A stretch of 64,000 bases of DNA from DATCLS01 sp036563805 (GTDB lineage: Bacteria; Actinomycetota; Acidimicrobiia; Acidimicrobiales; VFJN01): positions 1 through 64,000 of the forward strand of contig DATCLS010000061.1 in the NCBI GenBank assembly GCA_036563805.1. Direction: 5' to 3'. The translations under genes and the position numbers were made by a program. Position 1 is the stretch's first letter. The number at the start of each line of letters is the position of its first letter. The notes under the pieces were generated by a model that was not told where the DNA came from, did no database searches, and saw only the letters and a list, made by a program, of their open reading frames with translations. Positions 10,362 to 20,700 of this stretch are shown here, one piece after another.

Positions 10362-11327
10362 ATGACCCGACACGTCGAGCTGCCGTCTGCGGCGGACATC
10401 GAGGCGGCCCGCCAGCTGGTCGTCGAGCAGCTGGCCCCCACGCCCACCGTGCCGGTCCACCTGCCTGGGGTGGACGGCGAGGTGTGGCTCAAACTGGAGT
10501 CGTTCCAGCCCACGGGCTCGTTCAAGGTCCGGGGCGCGCTGGTGGCGGTGGCGGCCGCCGCCGAGTCGGGCCGCCCGGTCGTGACGGCCTCGGCCGGCAA
10601 CCACGGGCTGGGCGTGGCCTACGCCGCCGGGCGGCTGGGCGTGCCGGCCACGGTGGTGGTACCGACCACGGCCTCGCCGGCCAAGGTCGACGCCCTACGG
10701 CGCCTGGACGTCGAGCTGGTGCTGCACGGCGACGGCTACGAGCACGCCGAGCGCCACGCGCTCGACCGGGCCGAGCAGGGGGCCGTGTTCGTGTCGGCCT
10801 ACAACGACCGGCGCGTCATCGCCGGCCAGGCCACCCTGGCCCACGAGGTGGTCGAGCAGGTGGGGCGGGCCGTCACGCTGGTGGTCCCCGTCGGCGGGGG
10901 CGGCCTGCTGGCCGGGGTCGCGCTCGGCCTGGCCGGCGAGGGCGGGCCGACCCGCATCGTCGGCGTCGAGGCCGAGGCGTCGCCGGCCGTGTCCGCGGCG
11001 ATCTCCGCCGGGCGGATCGTGCCGGTGCCGATCGCCCCCACGCTGGCCGACGGGCTGGCCGGCAACCTCGAGCCCGGCGCGGTGACGCCCGACGCCATCC
11101 GGGGCCGGGTGCACGGCATCGTCCCCGTCGACGAGGAGGCGATCGCCGACGCCATCCGGCTCCTGGCCACCGAGTGCGGCGTCGTAGCCGAGGGGGCTGC
11201 GGCCGTGGGCGTGGCGGCGCTGGTGCGCGGCGCCGTGCCGCTCGACGGCCCGCCGGTGGCCGTGATCACGGGCCGCCACATCGCCCCGGACCTGCTGGCC
11301 CGCGTGCTGACCGGGGGCCGGTCGTGA
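10362..11327 (+). CDS. PLP-dependent threonine/serine dehydratase-like enzyme
   Basis: A fold-type II PLP enzyme of 321 aa. The Schiff-base lysine is in PTGSFKVRGA, the phosphate-binding region is ASAGNHGLGVAYAAG and VPVGGGGLLAGVA, and the C-terminal part ends in VITGRHI. This is the length and layout of catabolic threonine dehydratase/serine racemase-like proteins without the ACT regulatory domain of IlvA. It probably deaminates a hydroxyamino acid; the substrate cannot be read from sequence. The start at 10362 follows AGGGTGAGCCC. It shares a GTGA overlap with the next gene, so the two are likely co-translated. Confidence 0.8.
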   Translation: MTRHVELPSAADIEAARQLVVEQLAPTPTVPVHLPGVDGEVWLKLESFQPTGSFKVRGALVAVAAAAESGRPVVTASAGNHGLGVAYAAGRLGVPATVVVPTTASPAKVDALRRLDVELVLHGDGYEHAERHALDRAEQGAVFVSAYNDRRVIAGQATLAHEVVEQVGRAVTLVVPVGGGGLLAGVALGLAGEGGPTRIVGVEAEASPAVSAAISAGRIVPVPIAPTLADGLAGNLEPGAVTPDAIRGRVHGIVPVDEEAIADAIRLLATECGVVAEGAAAVGVAALVRGAVPLDGPPVAVITGRHIAPDLLARVLTGGRS

Positions 11328-12322
11328 GCGGGGGCGCCTTCGCCGACCAGCTCGCCACGCTGGTCCCGGCCGGCGGCGACGCCGACGGCGGCAACCCGGG
11401 AGGCGCCCCGGCGGGCGGCGCCGCCGGCGCCGACACCGCCGCCAGCGGCGCGCCCGGCCGGTACCGGGCCACCCTCGCCGAGCACTGGAACTGCCCGCTG
11501 GTGCCGCAGGGCGGCGTGGTGGCCGCGGTGGCGGCCGAGGCCATGCGGCGCGAGCTCGACGCGCCGGACCAGCCGATCCGGTCGCTGACCACGCTGTTCG
11601 TCACGCCGGTCCCGGCCGGGCCGGTCACGGTCGACGTCGACGTGGTGCGCCGGGGACGGTCGCTGTCCCAGGTCAGGGCCACGCTGGCCCCCGCCGGCGA
11701 CGACGACGGGGCCGGGCCGCGCCGCGCCGCCGGGTCGGGCGGCGCCGGCGGGGCCGTCGGCCAGAGCGTCCTGGCCGTGTTCGGCCGGACCCGGCCCGGC
11801 TACGCGTTCGCCGACCGGACGATGCCGGACGTCCCGCCGCCCGAGGACTGCGTCTCGGTGCGCGACCCGGCGCCCGAAGGGTTCGAGCGCCCGGACATCC
11901 GGTTCTGGGAGCACGTCGACAGCCGCATGGCGATCGGCCACCTGCCGTGGACCGACGACCCCCGCACGTCGTCGGAGATCGCCCTGTGGTACCGGTTCGA
12001 CGAGCCGCCCCGCGGTCCCGACGGCGCCCTCGACCCGCTGGCGCTGGTGGCGCTGTCCGACACGATGATGGCGTCGCTCGACGAGCGACTCGGCCGCCCG
12101 GGCTGGTGGGCGCCGAGCGCAGACCTGACCGTCCACCTGCTCGCCGAGTCGCGGGCGGAGTGGGTCCTGGCCCACCTCCGCACGCACCGGGCCGGCGGCG
12201 GCTACGCCTCGGCCGAGGTGTCGCTGTGGGACCCGGAGGCCGGCCTCGTTGCCTACGGCACCCAGGTGCTGTACTTCACGTTCCTCGACGGCTCCCCGCC
12301 CGACGGGGACGTCGTCGTCTGA
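11324..12322 (+). CDS. TesB-like acyl-CoA thioesterase (double hotdog)
   Basis: A 332-aa protein with two hotdog-like halves: an N-terminal half with HWNCPLVPQGGVVAAVAAEA and SLTTLFVTPVPAGPV, and a C-terminal half with DPLALVALSDTMMASLDERLG, WAPSADLTVHL and SAEVSLWD. This matches the thioesterase-superfamily proteins common in actinobacteria, which hydrolyse acyl-CoA. Gly/Ala-rich insertions lie near residues 18-45 and 125-145. The GTG start is fixed by the 4-bp overlap with the dehydratase. A functional link between the two is not obvious. Confidence 0.65.
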   Translation: MSGGAFADQLATLVPAGGDADGGNPGGAPAGGAAGADTAASGAPGRYRATLAEHWNCPLVPQGGVVAAVAAEAMRRELDAPDQPIRSLTTLFVTPVPAGPVTVDVDVVRRGRSLSQVRATLAPAGDDDGAGPRRAAGSGGAGGAVGQSVLAVFGRTRPGYAFADRTMPDVPPPEDCVSVRDPAPEGFERPDIRFWEHVDSRMAIGHLPWTDDPRTSSEIALWYRFDEPPRGPDGALDPLALVALSDTMMASLDERLGRPGWWAPSADLTVHLLAESRAEWVLAHLRTHRAGGGYASAEVSLWDPEAGLVAYGTQVLYFTFLDGSPPDGDVVV

Positions 12323-12343
12323 TCGTCAACCGAGTAGACCCGT

Positions 12344-12368
12344 GTCCGGCGTTGCTCTTTCGCCGGAC
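12344..12368 (+). terminator. Hairpin between thioesterase and PP2C genes
   Basis: A perfect 8-bp stem GTCCGGCG/CGCCGGAC encloses a 9-nt loop (TTGCTCTTT), starting 22 nt after the thioesterase stop. There is no U-tract after the stem, so it may slow polymerase or stabilise the 3' end rather than terminate strictly. Confidence 0.45.
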
Positions 12369-12394
12369 CGCCGCGACCGGTAAGCCGGAGGGGT

Positions 12395-13327
12395 ATGGAG
12401 TTGCCGTCACAGAACGGCACCGGCGTCGACGCCGGTGCCGCCACCGCCACGGGACCTCGACCCGACAACCAGGACCGGGTCGCCGTCGCGCCCGGGTGGG
12501 CGATCGTGAGCGACGGCGTGGGCGGCCACGCCGGCGGCGGTCGGGCCGCCCAGCTGACGGTGGACACGGTCATCGCCACGCTCGAGGCCGCCGGGTCGCC
12601 GAGCCCCGAGGTGCTCGAGCGGGCGGTCGCCGCCGCCAACGAGGCCGTGCGGGCCGGGCGGCGGGCGGACCCCGAGGTGGCCGACATGGGGGCCACGCTG
12701 ACCGTGGCGGTAGTCGCCGCCATGGGGCCGGACGAGAGCCGCTGGCTCATCGCCAGCGTCGGCGACTCCCCCGCCTGGGTGGTCCGGGCCGACGCTCCCG
12801 GCGCCGACCTGGTGGGCGGCGTCCCGCCCGCCGGCGCCTCCGTGGGCGGCGGCCCGGCGGGCGACGGGCCGGATCGCAACGGCGGGGCCGATCACGCCCC
12901 GGGCGGCGGCGCCCCAGACGGCGCCGGCCCGGCCGGCGACGGCGGCGCCAGCGGGCCGTCGGAGGCCGTGCGCCTCACCGAGGATCACACGATCGCCGCC
13001 GAGCTCATGCGGTCGGGTGCCCTCAGCCCCGAGGAGGCGGCCCGCCACCCCGGCCGCCACGTGATCTTCCGGTCCATCGGCGCCGAGGACGTTGTCGAGC
13101 CCGACATCACCGAGGTCACGCTGCGGCCGGGCGACGCCCTCGTCATCGTGTCCGACGGCGTCGGCGACGCCGTGACGCCGGCCGACATCCACGAGATCAC
13201 GATGGCCGCGGCCACGGCCGACGAGGCGGCCCAGCGGCTGGTGACCGCCGCCCTCGACCGCGGCGCCACGGACAACTCGACGGCGGCGGTCGTCCGCCAC
13301 CCGGGCCGCCCCGGCGGCGCGGGCTGA
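12395..13327 (+). CDS. PP2C-family Ser/Thr protein phosphatase
   Basis: A cytosolic metal-dependent phosphatase of 310 aa. Family motifs occur in order: RPDNQDR (metal Asp), SDGVGGHAGG, DMGATLTVAV, IASVGDSPAW, LTEDHT, VIVSDGVGD and DNSTAAVV (C-terminal metal Asp). An insertion of about 60 residues rich in Gly/Pro/Ala (about 150-190) interrupts the domain and is low complexity. ATG 12395 follows GGAGGGG. PP2C proteins of this type usually reverse STPK phosphorylation; no kinase gene is nearby. Confidence 0.88.
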   Translation: MELPSQNGTGVDAGAATATGPRPDNQDRVAVAPGWAIVSDGVGGHAGGGRAAQLTVDTVIATLEAAGSPSPEVLERAVAAANEAVRAGRRADPEVADMGATLTVAVVAAMGPDESRWLIASVGDSPAWVVRADAPGADLVGGVPPAGASVGGGPAGDGPDRNGGADHAPGGGAPDGAGPAGDGGASGPSEAVRLTEDHTIAAELMRSGALSPEEAARHPGRHVIFRSIGAEDVVEPDITEVTLRPGDALVIVSDGVGDAVTPADIHEITMAAATADEAAQRLVTAALDRGATDNSTAAVVRHPGRPGGAG

Positions 13328-13383
13328 CGGCCGCCGGCGTCACCACCGCCGGGGCCGCCGCTGGCGCCGCGGCATCCGTCAGG

Positions 13384-13758
13384 TCAGTCCCAGTCCCAAC
13401 AGAGGCAGAAGGGATGGCCGGCCGGGTCGAGGTAGACCCGCCAGTTCCACTGCTCGCCGGGCTGCACCGCGTGCTTGCGGGCGCCGAGCGCCAGGACCCG
13501 GCGCTCGGCCTCGTCGACGTCGTCGACGGTCACGTCGATGTGGAACTGCTGGGGCCGCTCGGCGCCCGGCCAGTCGGGCGGCTGATAGTCGTCGGCCTTC
13601 TGGAAGCTGAGCCTGACGTCGGGCTCGCCCCGCAGCGACACCCAGTCGTCCTCGTCCTTGGTGATCTCGCCGCCGAGCAGCTGCCGGTAGAACCCGGCCA
13701 ACGCCCGCGGGTCGGGACAGTCGAGCACGACGGAGCGGAGGGTGGCGAGAGGGGTCAT
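13384..13758 (-). CDS. VOC-family (glyoxalase-like) protein
   Basis: A 124-residue single-domain vicinal-oxygen-chelate protein. The N-terminal LRSVVLDCPDPRALAGFYRQLLGG and the later QFHIDVTVDDVDEAERRVLALGA and DPAGHPFCLCWD are the paired babbab modules of the family. Enzymatic activity is not predictable. It is a single gene, leftward, with its stop facing the PP2C gene. Confidence 0.8.
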   Translation of the reverse strand: MTPLATLRSVVLDCPDPRALAGFYRQLLGGEITKDEDDWVSLRGEPDVRLSFQKADDYQPPDWPGAERPQQFHIDVTVDDVDEAERRVLALGARKHAVQPGEQWNWRVYLDPAGHPFCLCWDWD

Positions 13759-13821
13759 GCCGGCCAGCCTGCCAGCCGCCGCCCGGGCGGCCGAGCGTGT
13801 TTCCCGCCCGCGCGGCAGGCC

Positions 13822-15090
13822 TTACCCGAGCAGCTGGGTCAGCGCGTGGATGGCCAGGCCGGCCAGGCCACCGACCACCGTGCCGTTGATGCGGATGAAC
13901 TGCAGGTCGGGCCCGAGCAGCAGCTCCAGCCGGTCGGCGGTCTCCCGCCCGTCCCACCGGGCGATCGTGTTCGACACCATGGCCGCCACCTCCTCGTCAT
14001 ACCGCTCGCTCACGTAGCGGGCGCCCGCCTCGATCGCCTTCTCGGTCCGCTCGGCCAGAGCCGGGTCGTCCCGCAGCCTCTGGCCGAGCGCCTGCACGCC
14101 CTCGGCCAGCCGGCGCCGCAGCTCCGAGCCGGGGTCGGCGGACTGCGCCCGCAGCCCGGCCTTGACGTCCTGCCACACGCCGGCGGCCCAGGTCCGCAGC
14201 TCGGGGTGGGCGAGCAGCTCGGCCTTCAGCTCCTCGCCCCGCGCCCGCATCTCCTCGGACGTCTGCAGCTCGTCGACCAGGCGCCGGACGCGGGCGTCGG
14301 CCTCCCGCCGCAGCTCGTGGTGCGGGTTGGCGGCCGCGTCGTGGACGAACCGGCGGGCGCCGTCGATGAGCCTGAGGAACAGCCGTTCCTCCACCGACTC
14401 GGGCAACCACCACGGCGTCTCGGCCGCGAACCGGGCCCGCAGGCTGGCCTGGTGGTCCTGCAGGTAGCGGTCGACACCCCGCAGGACGGCGTCCACCAGC
14501 TGCTGGTGGCGGCCGCCCTCGGTGACCAGGCCCAGCGCCCGGCCCGCCGCCGGGGCCAGCGGGGTGGCCTCGACCCGGTGGCGGATCGCGTCCTCGATGG
14601 CCCGCTGCACCTCCTCGTCCCGCAGCACGTCGGCCACCGTGACCGCTGCGTCGGCCAGGTGGCCGGCCAGGCGCTCGGCGTGGGCCGGGGTCGACAGCCA
14701 GCCGGCCAGCCGGTCGGCGACCCGGGCGGCCCGGACCCGCTCGACGACGTTCTCGGGCGTGAGGAAGCTCGACTGGACGAACTCGCCGAGCACCTCGCCG
14801 AACTGGTCCTTGCGCTCGGGGATGATCGCCGTGTGGGGGATGGGCAGGCCGAGCGGGTGGCGGAACAGCGCCACGACCGCGAACCAGTCGGCCAGGGCCC
14901 CCACCATCGACGCCTCGATGGCGGCCCGCAGGTAGCCGACGCCCGTGCCGTCGGCGCCCGACAGCTCGAGGGCCAGGAAGGCGGCCGCGACCGCGCCGAG
15001 CATGCCGGTGGCCCGGCGGCGCATGGTGCGGAGCCGGGCCCGACGCGCGGTTTCGCCCGCGGTCGGCGGCGGCCGGACGGGGACGGTCAT
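13822..15090 (-). CDS. DUF445 family membrane-associated protein
   Basis: A 422-aa protein with an N-terminal hydrophobic segment (ATGMLGAVAAAFLALEL), then the DUF445 signature region EASMVGALADWFAVVALFRHPLG followed by HTAIIPERKDQFGEVLGEFV. Long charged helices form the middle, and a C-terminal hydrophobic hairpin ends the chain (INGTVVGGLAGLAIHALTQ). This topology, with helical repeats between two membrane segments, is typical of the family, whose function is not established. ATG 15090 was chosen as the first in-frame start before the hydrophobic segment. Confidence 0.85.
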   Translation of the reverse strand: MTVPVRPPPTAGETARRARLRTMRRRATGMLGAVAAAFLALELSGADGTGVGYLRAAIEASMVGALADWFAVVALFRHPLGLPIPHTAIIPERKDQFGEVLGEFVQSSFLTPENVVERVRAARVADRLAGWLSTPAHAERLAGHLADAAVTVADVLRDEEVQRAIEDAIRHRVEATPLAPAAGRALGLVTEGGRHQQLVDAVLRGVDRYLQDHQASLRARFAAETPWWLPESVEERLFLRLIDGARRFVHDAAANPHHELRREADARVRRLVDELQTSEEMRARGEELKAELLAHPELRTWAAGVWQDVKAGLRAQSADPGSELRRRLAEGVQALGQRLRDDPALAERTEKAIEAGARYVSERYDEEVAAMVSNTIARWDGRETADRLELLLGPDLQFIRINGTVVGGLAGLAIHALTQLLG

Positions 15091-15188
15091 GCCGGAACGT
15101 CTACCCGCTCCGGGCGGGGGCGGGACGGAACCGGGCGACACGGCAGAACGGGGCCGGGCCGCATCCGGCATGCGGCCAGCCGACGGGG

Positions 15189-15914
15189 TCAGAAGCGCAG
15201 TCGGGTCCGGACCGGGCGGTGGTCGGACATGACCTGGGGCACGACCTCGGCTTCCACCGCTTCGACCGGGGGCGTGACCAGCACGTGGTCGGTCTGGCTG
15301 TGGGGCCGGTGGGCGGGGTACGTGCGGCCCCGGACGACCCGGCGCCACCCCCGGGGCACGAGCCGGTCGATGCACCAGCCCCACATGTTCATGTCGCCGG
15401 CGAAGGCGGCCGGGGTGGCCACGTCGGGCAGGGCGGCCCGCAGGCTGGGCCGCAGCCGCCACACCGGGTCCTTGAGCAGGGGGAGGTGGGTGCCGCAGAC
15501 GACGAACGGCTCGCCGTCGACCTCGACGGTGGCCCGGATGACCGCCCGGCGGGCCGGGTCGCGGCGCAGCTGGGGCTCGAGCCGGTGGGTGGCCGCCTCG
15601 CGCACCGGCAGGCGGGTGAGGATGGCGATCATCCAGTCGCCGTCGCCGGCCGTGCCCTCGCGGGCCGCCAGGCGCACCTGGTCGTGGCAGGTGGCCCGGG
15701 CGACGGCGAACGACGCCGCCACCTGGTACCCCCCGGCGGCCGCGATGGCCAGGACCTGGCCCTCCTCGTCGTCCGGCACCCACGCCTCCTGCAGCACGAG
15801 GACGTCGGTGTCGACCTCCTTGGCCGCGGCGACGACGTCGTAGAACGGCGCGTCGTGCCCGCCCGTGCCGCGCCCCATGTGCAGGTTGAGGCTCCCCAGC
15901 GTCAGCTCTGCCAT
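15189..15914 (-). CDS. Endonuclease/exonuclease/phosphatase-fold hydrolase
   Basis: The EEP fold is shown by LGSLNLHMGRG at the start (Asn), VLVLQEAW (Glu metal ligand), CGTHLPLL, AGDMNMW (Asp-Asn pair), QTDHVLV and SDHRPVRTRL (Asp-His catalytic pair). At 241 aa it resembles short secretion-less EEP hydrolases acting on phosphodiesters of nucleic acids or lipids; the substrate is unknown. ATG 15914 is the start that places the first strand directly at the N-terminus. Confidence 0.82.
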   Translation of the reverse strand: MAELTLGSLNLHMGRGTGGHDAPFYDVVAAAKEVDTDVLVLQEAWVPDDEEGQVLAIAAAGGYQVAASFAVARATCHDQVRLAAREGTAGDGDWMIAILTRLPVREAATHRLEPQLRRDPARRAVIRATVEVDGEPFVVCGTHLPLLKDPVWRLRPSLRAALPDVATPAAFAGDMNMWGWCIDRLVPRGWRRVVRGRTYPAHRPHSQTDHVLVTPPVEAVEAEVVPQVMSDHRPVRTRLRF

Positions 15915-15999
15915 AGCCCGGAGAGCATGCCACGGCCGGGGCGGCGAACCACCCCGAACCACCCCGGCCGCGGCCGCGAGGATCGGGATCCGCTCGCGG

Positions 16000-17781
16000 T
16001 CAGCCGCCCTGGCGCGGCGGCAGGTCGGGCGGCGGGTACTCGGGCGGCTGGTCCTCCTCCGGCAGCTCCTCGTACACGGTCACCGACGACTCCTCGTCGA
16101 ACAGGCCGGCCTCCTCGAACGACTCGGGCAGGTTGCCGATCGTGTAGCGCTCGCCCCCGTTGGCGTAGCGGTACATGCCCCGGCCGGCGTTGCCGGCCTC
16201 GTCCTCGCCGGTCGCATCCGGATCCCACCACAGGAGCGCGATGTCGTCGATGCCGCCCAGGTCGAGCTCCGGCCAGATGCCGTGGTCGCCCACCGTGGCC
16301 ATCGGCGTCGTCGGCCCGCCGCCCGCCGGCGGGTTGCGGAACAGCCCGTCGCGGAACGTCTCGGGCGTCAGCTCGGGACCGGCCAGGTGGACGCCGGTGA
16401 AGAAGCTGCGGATGCGGTTGTCGACCAGGCCCACGGTGTTGTTGGGCGGCTCGCTGCCGTACGCCCACTCGTAGACGTGCCAGCCCGTCTGGGTCGACGT
16501 CTCGCCCCGGGTGCCGATGAACGACAGACCGAACCCGTTGCGCCACTGCTCGCCGTCGGTCTGGCGGGCGAACACGGCGGTGTCCATGAGCACGTTCGGC
16601 CCGAGCAGCCACTCCGGCCGGTAGTCCTGGGCCGTCGCCTCCTCGGTCAGCGCCGCCGGCATCAGCGGGTCGCCGTAGAAGATCACGGTCGTCACGCCGG
16701 CGTCCTTGAGGCGGCTGATGATCGTCCGGGCGTCCTCCTGGATCTGGGCCGCGTCGAGCTCGAACCGCACGTCGGTCTCCAGCTCGATGCCGTGATCGGC
16801 GAGCTGGCGCCGGAACTCCTGGAACACCGGCTCGTGGTCGCCGTCGGGCGTGTCGTAGTGGACGAGGGCGTAGACCCGGTCCTGCTCCCGCAGCTCGGGG
16901 TCGCCGGCCAGCTCGGCCGGCCCCGGCCCGGCCAGGTTGCCGAACGCCTCGGCCGCCAGCGCCACGGCCTGGTCGGGCGTCTGGCCCGCCTGCCACACGT
17001 AGGGGTAGAGCTCCTCGACCTGGTCCTCGGGCATGTTGCCGGAGCAGTCCAGGGCGCAGATGATCCCACGCGACGCGATCTCGGAGGCGAACACGGCCGA
17101 TGACAGCTGCGGCCCGCCGAGGACGGCGAACGGCTCGCGCTCGGCGATGGCGACGGCATCGGCCCGGGCGGCCTCGGGGTCGTCGCCGGGGCCGGTGCCG
17201 ACGTAGCGCTCGAGCACCACCCGCCGGCCGTAGGTCTCGAACAGCTCGTTGTACAAGGCGGCGTAGTCCTGCGCCGCCTGCCACGAGGTGGCCGGGTTGA
17301 CGTCGGCCCCGGTGGCGCTCACGAGGGCGGAGCCGGTCGGGTCCAGCGACGGGTCGGTCTGGTAGTAGACGACCCGGATCTCGTCCTCGGTGACGCCGGG
17401 GCTGGTGGCGCCGCCGTTGTCGCCGCGGAACGGCTCGACGCAGGGCGGAGCGCCGATGATCGGAAGCTTGATCGTGCCCCGCTCGGTGTCGCAGTTCGGG
17501 CCCCAGTCGATCTCGTCGGTGCGGCCCTCCTGCTCGGCCCGCATCCAGGTCATCGGGCCCGAGGAGATCAGCTCGTCGGTGTCGACGGCCGCGTCGGTGC
17601 CGCCGGCGTCGCCGCCGTCGTCGCCGTCGTCCCCGCCACCGAAGACCGCCACGGCGATGGCCACGACGACCACGATGGCGACGAAAGGCAGGTAGCGCTT
17701 CGCCGTCTTGGCCCAGTGGGACCGGGGTGGCTCGTCGCCGGACCCTTTCCGGTCCTCGGTGTCCACGGTTCGCAGCGACAT
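16000..17781 (-). CDS. Membrane-anchored Liv-type substrate-binding protein
   Basis: A periplasmic-binding-protein-like subunit (593 aa) for the adjacent branched-chain-amino-acid-type ABC system. A 35-residue charged N-terminus is followed by a single membrane segment (RYLPFVAIVVVVAIAVAVFGG) and an Asp/Gly linker. There is no lipobox cysteine, so it is an N-terminally anchored rather than lipidated binding protein. The ligand domain has the type-I layout (IRVVYYQTDPSLDPTG, FAVLGGPQLSSAVFASEIASR, VTTVIFYGDPLMPAALTEEA). Cys-Asp-Cys and other Cys residues may form disulfides. It lies 16 nt downstream of the MFS-LivF-LivG gene, hence co-transcribed. The ligand is unknown; the Liv family transports amino acids, amides, urea and aromatic acids. 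Confidence 0.75.
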   Translation of the reverse strand: MSLRTVDTEDRKGSGDEPPRSHWAKTAKRYLPFVAIVVVVAIAVAVFGGGDDGDDGGDAGGTDAAVDTDELISSGPMTWMRAEQEGRTDEIDWGPNCDTERGTIKLPIIGAPPCVEPFRGDNGGATSPGVTEDEIRVVYYQTDPSLDPTGSALVSATGADVNPATSWQAAQDYAALYNELFETYGRRVVLERYVGTGPGDDPEAARADAVAIAEREPFAVLGGPQLSSAVFASEIASRGIICALDCSGNMPEDQVEELYPYVWQAGQTPDQAVALAAEAFGNLAGPGPAELAGDPELREQDRVYALVHYDTPDGDHEPVFQEFRRQLADHGIELETDVRFELDAAQIQEDARTIISRLKDAGVTTVIFYGDPLMPAALTEEATAQDYRPEWLLGPNVLMDTAVFARQTDGEQWRNGFGLSFIGTRGETSTQTGWHVYEWAYGSEPPNNTVGLVDNRIRSFFTGVHLAGPELTPETFRDGLFRNPPAGGGPTTPMATVGDHGIWPELDLGGIDDIALLWWDPDATGEDEAGNAGRGMYRYANGGERYTIGNLPESFEEAGLFDEESSVTVYEELPEEDQPPEYPPPDLPPRQGG

Positions 17782-17797
17782 GGGCAGCTCCTTCCCC

Positions 17798-20700
17798 TCA
17801 CGTGCCCGGGGCGCTCGGGTCGGCGGACGCGGCTGCGCCCGACCGTGCGATGGCCGCCTCGTCGGTCCCCAGATACGAGGCCACGACCGCAGGATGTTCG
17901 ATCACGTCGGTCGGGTGCCCCTCGACGACGACGCGCCCCAGATCGAGCGCGATCATACGGTCGGAGATCGACGAGAGCAGCGGGAGGTCGTGCTCGATCA
18001 CGAGCAGGCTGGCGCCCAGCTCGTCCCGGACCCGGCGCAGCAGCGGGGCGAGCGCCTCGGCCTCGCGCTGGGCGATGCCACTCGAGGGCTCGTCGAGGAG
18101 CACGACCGACGGGTCCTGGGCGAAGACGCAGGCCAGGTCGACGACCCGGCGGGTGCCGGTGGACAGCTCCCGCACGAACTTGTCGCGGTAGGCCCCCAAG
18201 CCCAGCAGCTCGATCAGCTCGGCCACCCGGCGGGCCACCGCGGTCTCGGAGTCGTCGACCGACGGGAAGTGGAGCGCGGCCGCCACCGGGTCGCGCACCT
18301 CGATGTGCTGCTCGAGGGCGACGGCGATGGCCTCGTCGACGGTGAGGCCGGGGAACAGGCGGCCGTCCTGGAACGACCGGCCGAGGCCCCGCCACGAGCG
18401 CACGTGGGCGGGCGTCCCGTGGATGGCGCGGAGGCGACCCGAGCCCCGGGCCGCCAGCCGGATCGTCCCCGAGTCCGCCGGCGTGAAGCCCGAGATGACG
18501 TCGAACAGCGTCGTCTTGCCGGCGCCGTTGGGGCCGATGAAGCCGACGATCTCGCCCCGGCGCACGTCGAAGCTGACGTCGTCGAGCGCCCGCACGCCGC
18601 CGAAGCGACGCGACACGCCCCGGACCTCGAGCACCACCGGCGGCTCGGCCGCCTCGGCCCCGTCGCCGTTCCCGTTGCCGCCCGCCGGCACCGCGACCGG
18701 GGCGGCGTGGGCGGCGTGGGTGGCGGTCGCCTCGGCCTCCTCCGCCGCCTCGACCGCGGCCTGCTGGTTGCCGGCGTTGAGGAACACCGACCGCAGCAGG
18801 TCGGGCCGCCCCAGCAGGTCGGTGGTGGGCCCCTCGAACCGGATCTCGCCCTTCTCCATGAAGTAGGCCCGGTCGGCCACGGTCAGCGCCACGTTCACCG
18901 ACTGCTCGACGAGGATGATCGTCACGCCCTGCTCACGCAGCTCGCGCACCATGTCGAGCAGCTGGCCCACGACGGCCGGCGCCAGGCCCAGCGACAGCTC
19001 GTCGATCATCAGCAGCCGCGGCTTGGCCATGAACGCCATGCCCAGCGTCAGCATCTGCTGCTGGCCGCCGGACAGGTTGCCGGCCGGCTCGTGCAGCCGG
19101 GCGGTGAGCATGGGGAAGATCTCCAGCACCCGCTTCGTGGCCGCCCGGACCTCGGCCGGGTCGCGGCGTTGCTGCCAGGCGGCCAGCCGCAAATTGTCGG
19201 CGACGCTCAGCTGGGTGAACACGCCTTGCCCGCCGGGCACCTGGGCCACGCCCCGGGCTGCCACCTCGTTGGGCGGCGTGTGGGTCATGTCGCGCCCGTC
19301 GAACACGACCGCGCCGGCGCTGGGCTGAACCAGGCCCGACATGGCCTTCAGCAGGGTCGACTTGCCGGCGCCGTTCGTGCCGAGCAGGGCGACGATCTCG
19401 CCCTCGTCGACCTCGAGGTTGACCCCGAACAGGACCTGGACGTTGTCGTAGTGGACGTCGATGTCGCGGGCCAGCAGCAGCTTGACCTTGCCCTGGCGCC
19501 GCAGGTGGGCGACCTCCGAGCGGGCCGCCGTGCTCCGCCACACCTGGGCGATGTCCTGGGCGACGAAGCTGCCGCCCGAGGCCAGGATCAGGCCGCCGAG
19601 CACGAAGACGGGCGCCGCCACCAGCAGGCCGGTGCGGATGCCGTGGGCGTCGCCCAGGCTGCCGATGATCGGCAGGATCAGGACGCCGGGCAGGACCCAC
19701 AGGGTGCCGACCGCGAACCCGAAGGCGCGGACCTTGGCCGGCACGGCCAACGACATCACTGCGAACGCCCCCGGGACCAGCAGGAAGATGCCCACCGACA
19801 TGAGGCAGTTGGCGGCGATGGACAGCCCGATCCACGGGGAGAGCGCGAACAGGACCCAGGTGGCGCCGATGGCGCACGACACGTAGGCCAGGAACGTGAG
19901 CACGTAGCCCGGCCCCCTGGCCATCAGGCGGGCGGCCAGCGGCACCCCGGCCAGCAGGCCCACCAGCTGGGCCGGGCCCTCGATCAGGGCGGCCAGGAAG
20001 CCCCGGGCCCGCTCGTCGAGGCCGTAGACCTCGTCGTAGAACAGGCCCGAGAACGTGACCAGGCCGATGATGGCGATGGCCAGGAACGGCAGCGCGTAGT
20101 AGACGCGCCGCAGGCTGCGCACCTGCCACAACAGCCGCCACGACTCGGCCCACGACGCCGCCTCCTCCTCGGTGTCGGCGACGTCGTCGGACGCCCCCAT
20201 GGCCCGCCGCTCGAACCGGCCCCGCACCGGCTCGCGCAGGCGCACGGCCAGCAAGACGAAGACGGCGGTGACGATGGCGAACAGGAAGAACGGCGAGCGC
20301 CAGCCGAACGCGTAGGCGATCGTGCCGGCCAGGATCGGGCCGAGGAACTGCCCGAGGGCGTTGGCGTAGCGGTGGACGGCGTAGACCTGGGGCCGAACCG
20401 GTACGTCGTAGTAGTCGGCGATCAGCGAGTTGTGCACCGGGTCGTTCACCGCTCGGCCCAGGCCGGCGCCGGCGCGGCCGACGCCCAGCATCCACACGGT
20501 GGAGGCCAGGCCGGTGAGCACCGAGAACACGGCCCAGGCGGCGGCGCCGCCGATGGCCAGCGGCAGCCGCCGCCACCGGTCGGCGTAGAAGCCGATCGGC
20601 ACGGCCAGCAGCAGCGCGGCCAGCACCGACAGCGAGGTGACCGTGAGGATGCCGTTGAGGTCGAGGCCGAAGTGGTCGCGGACCTCGGGCAGCAGCACGC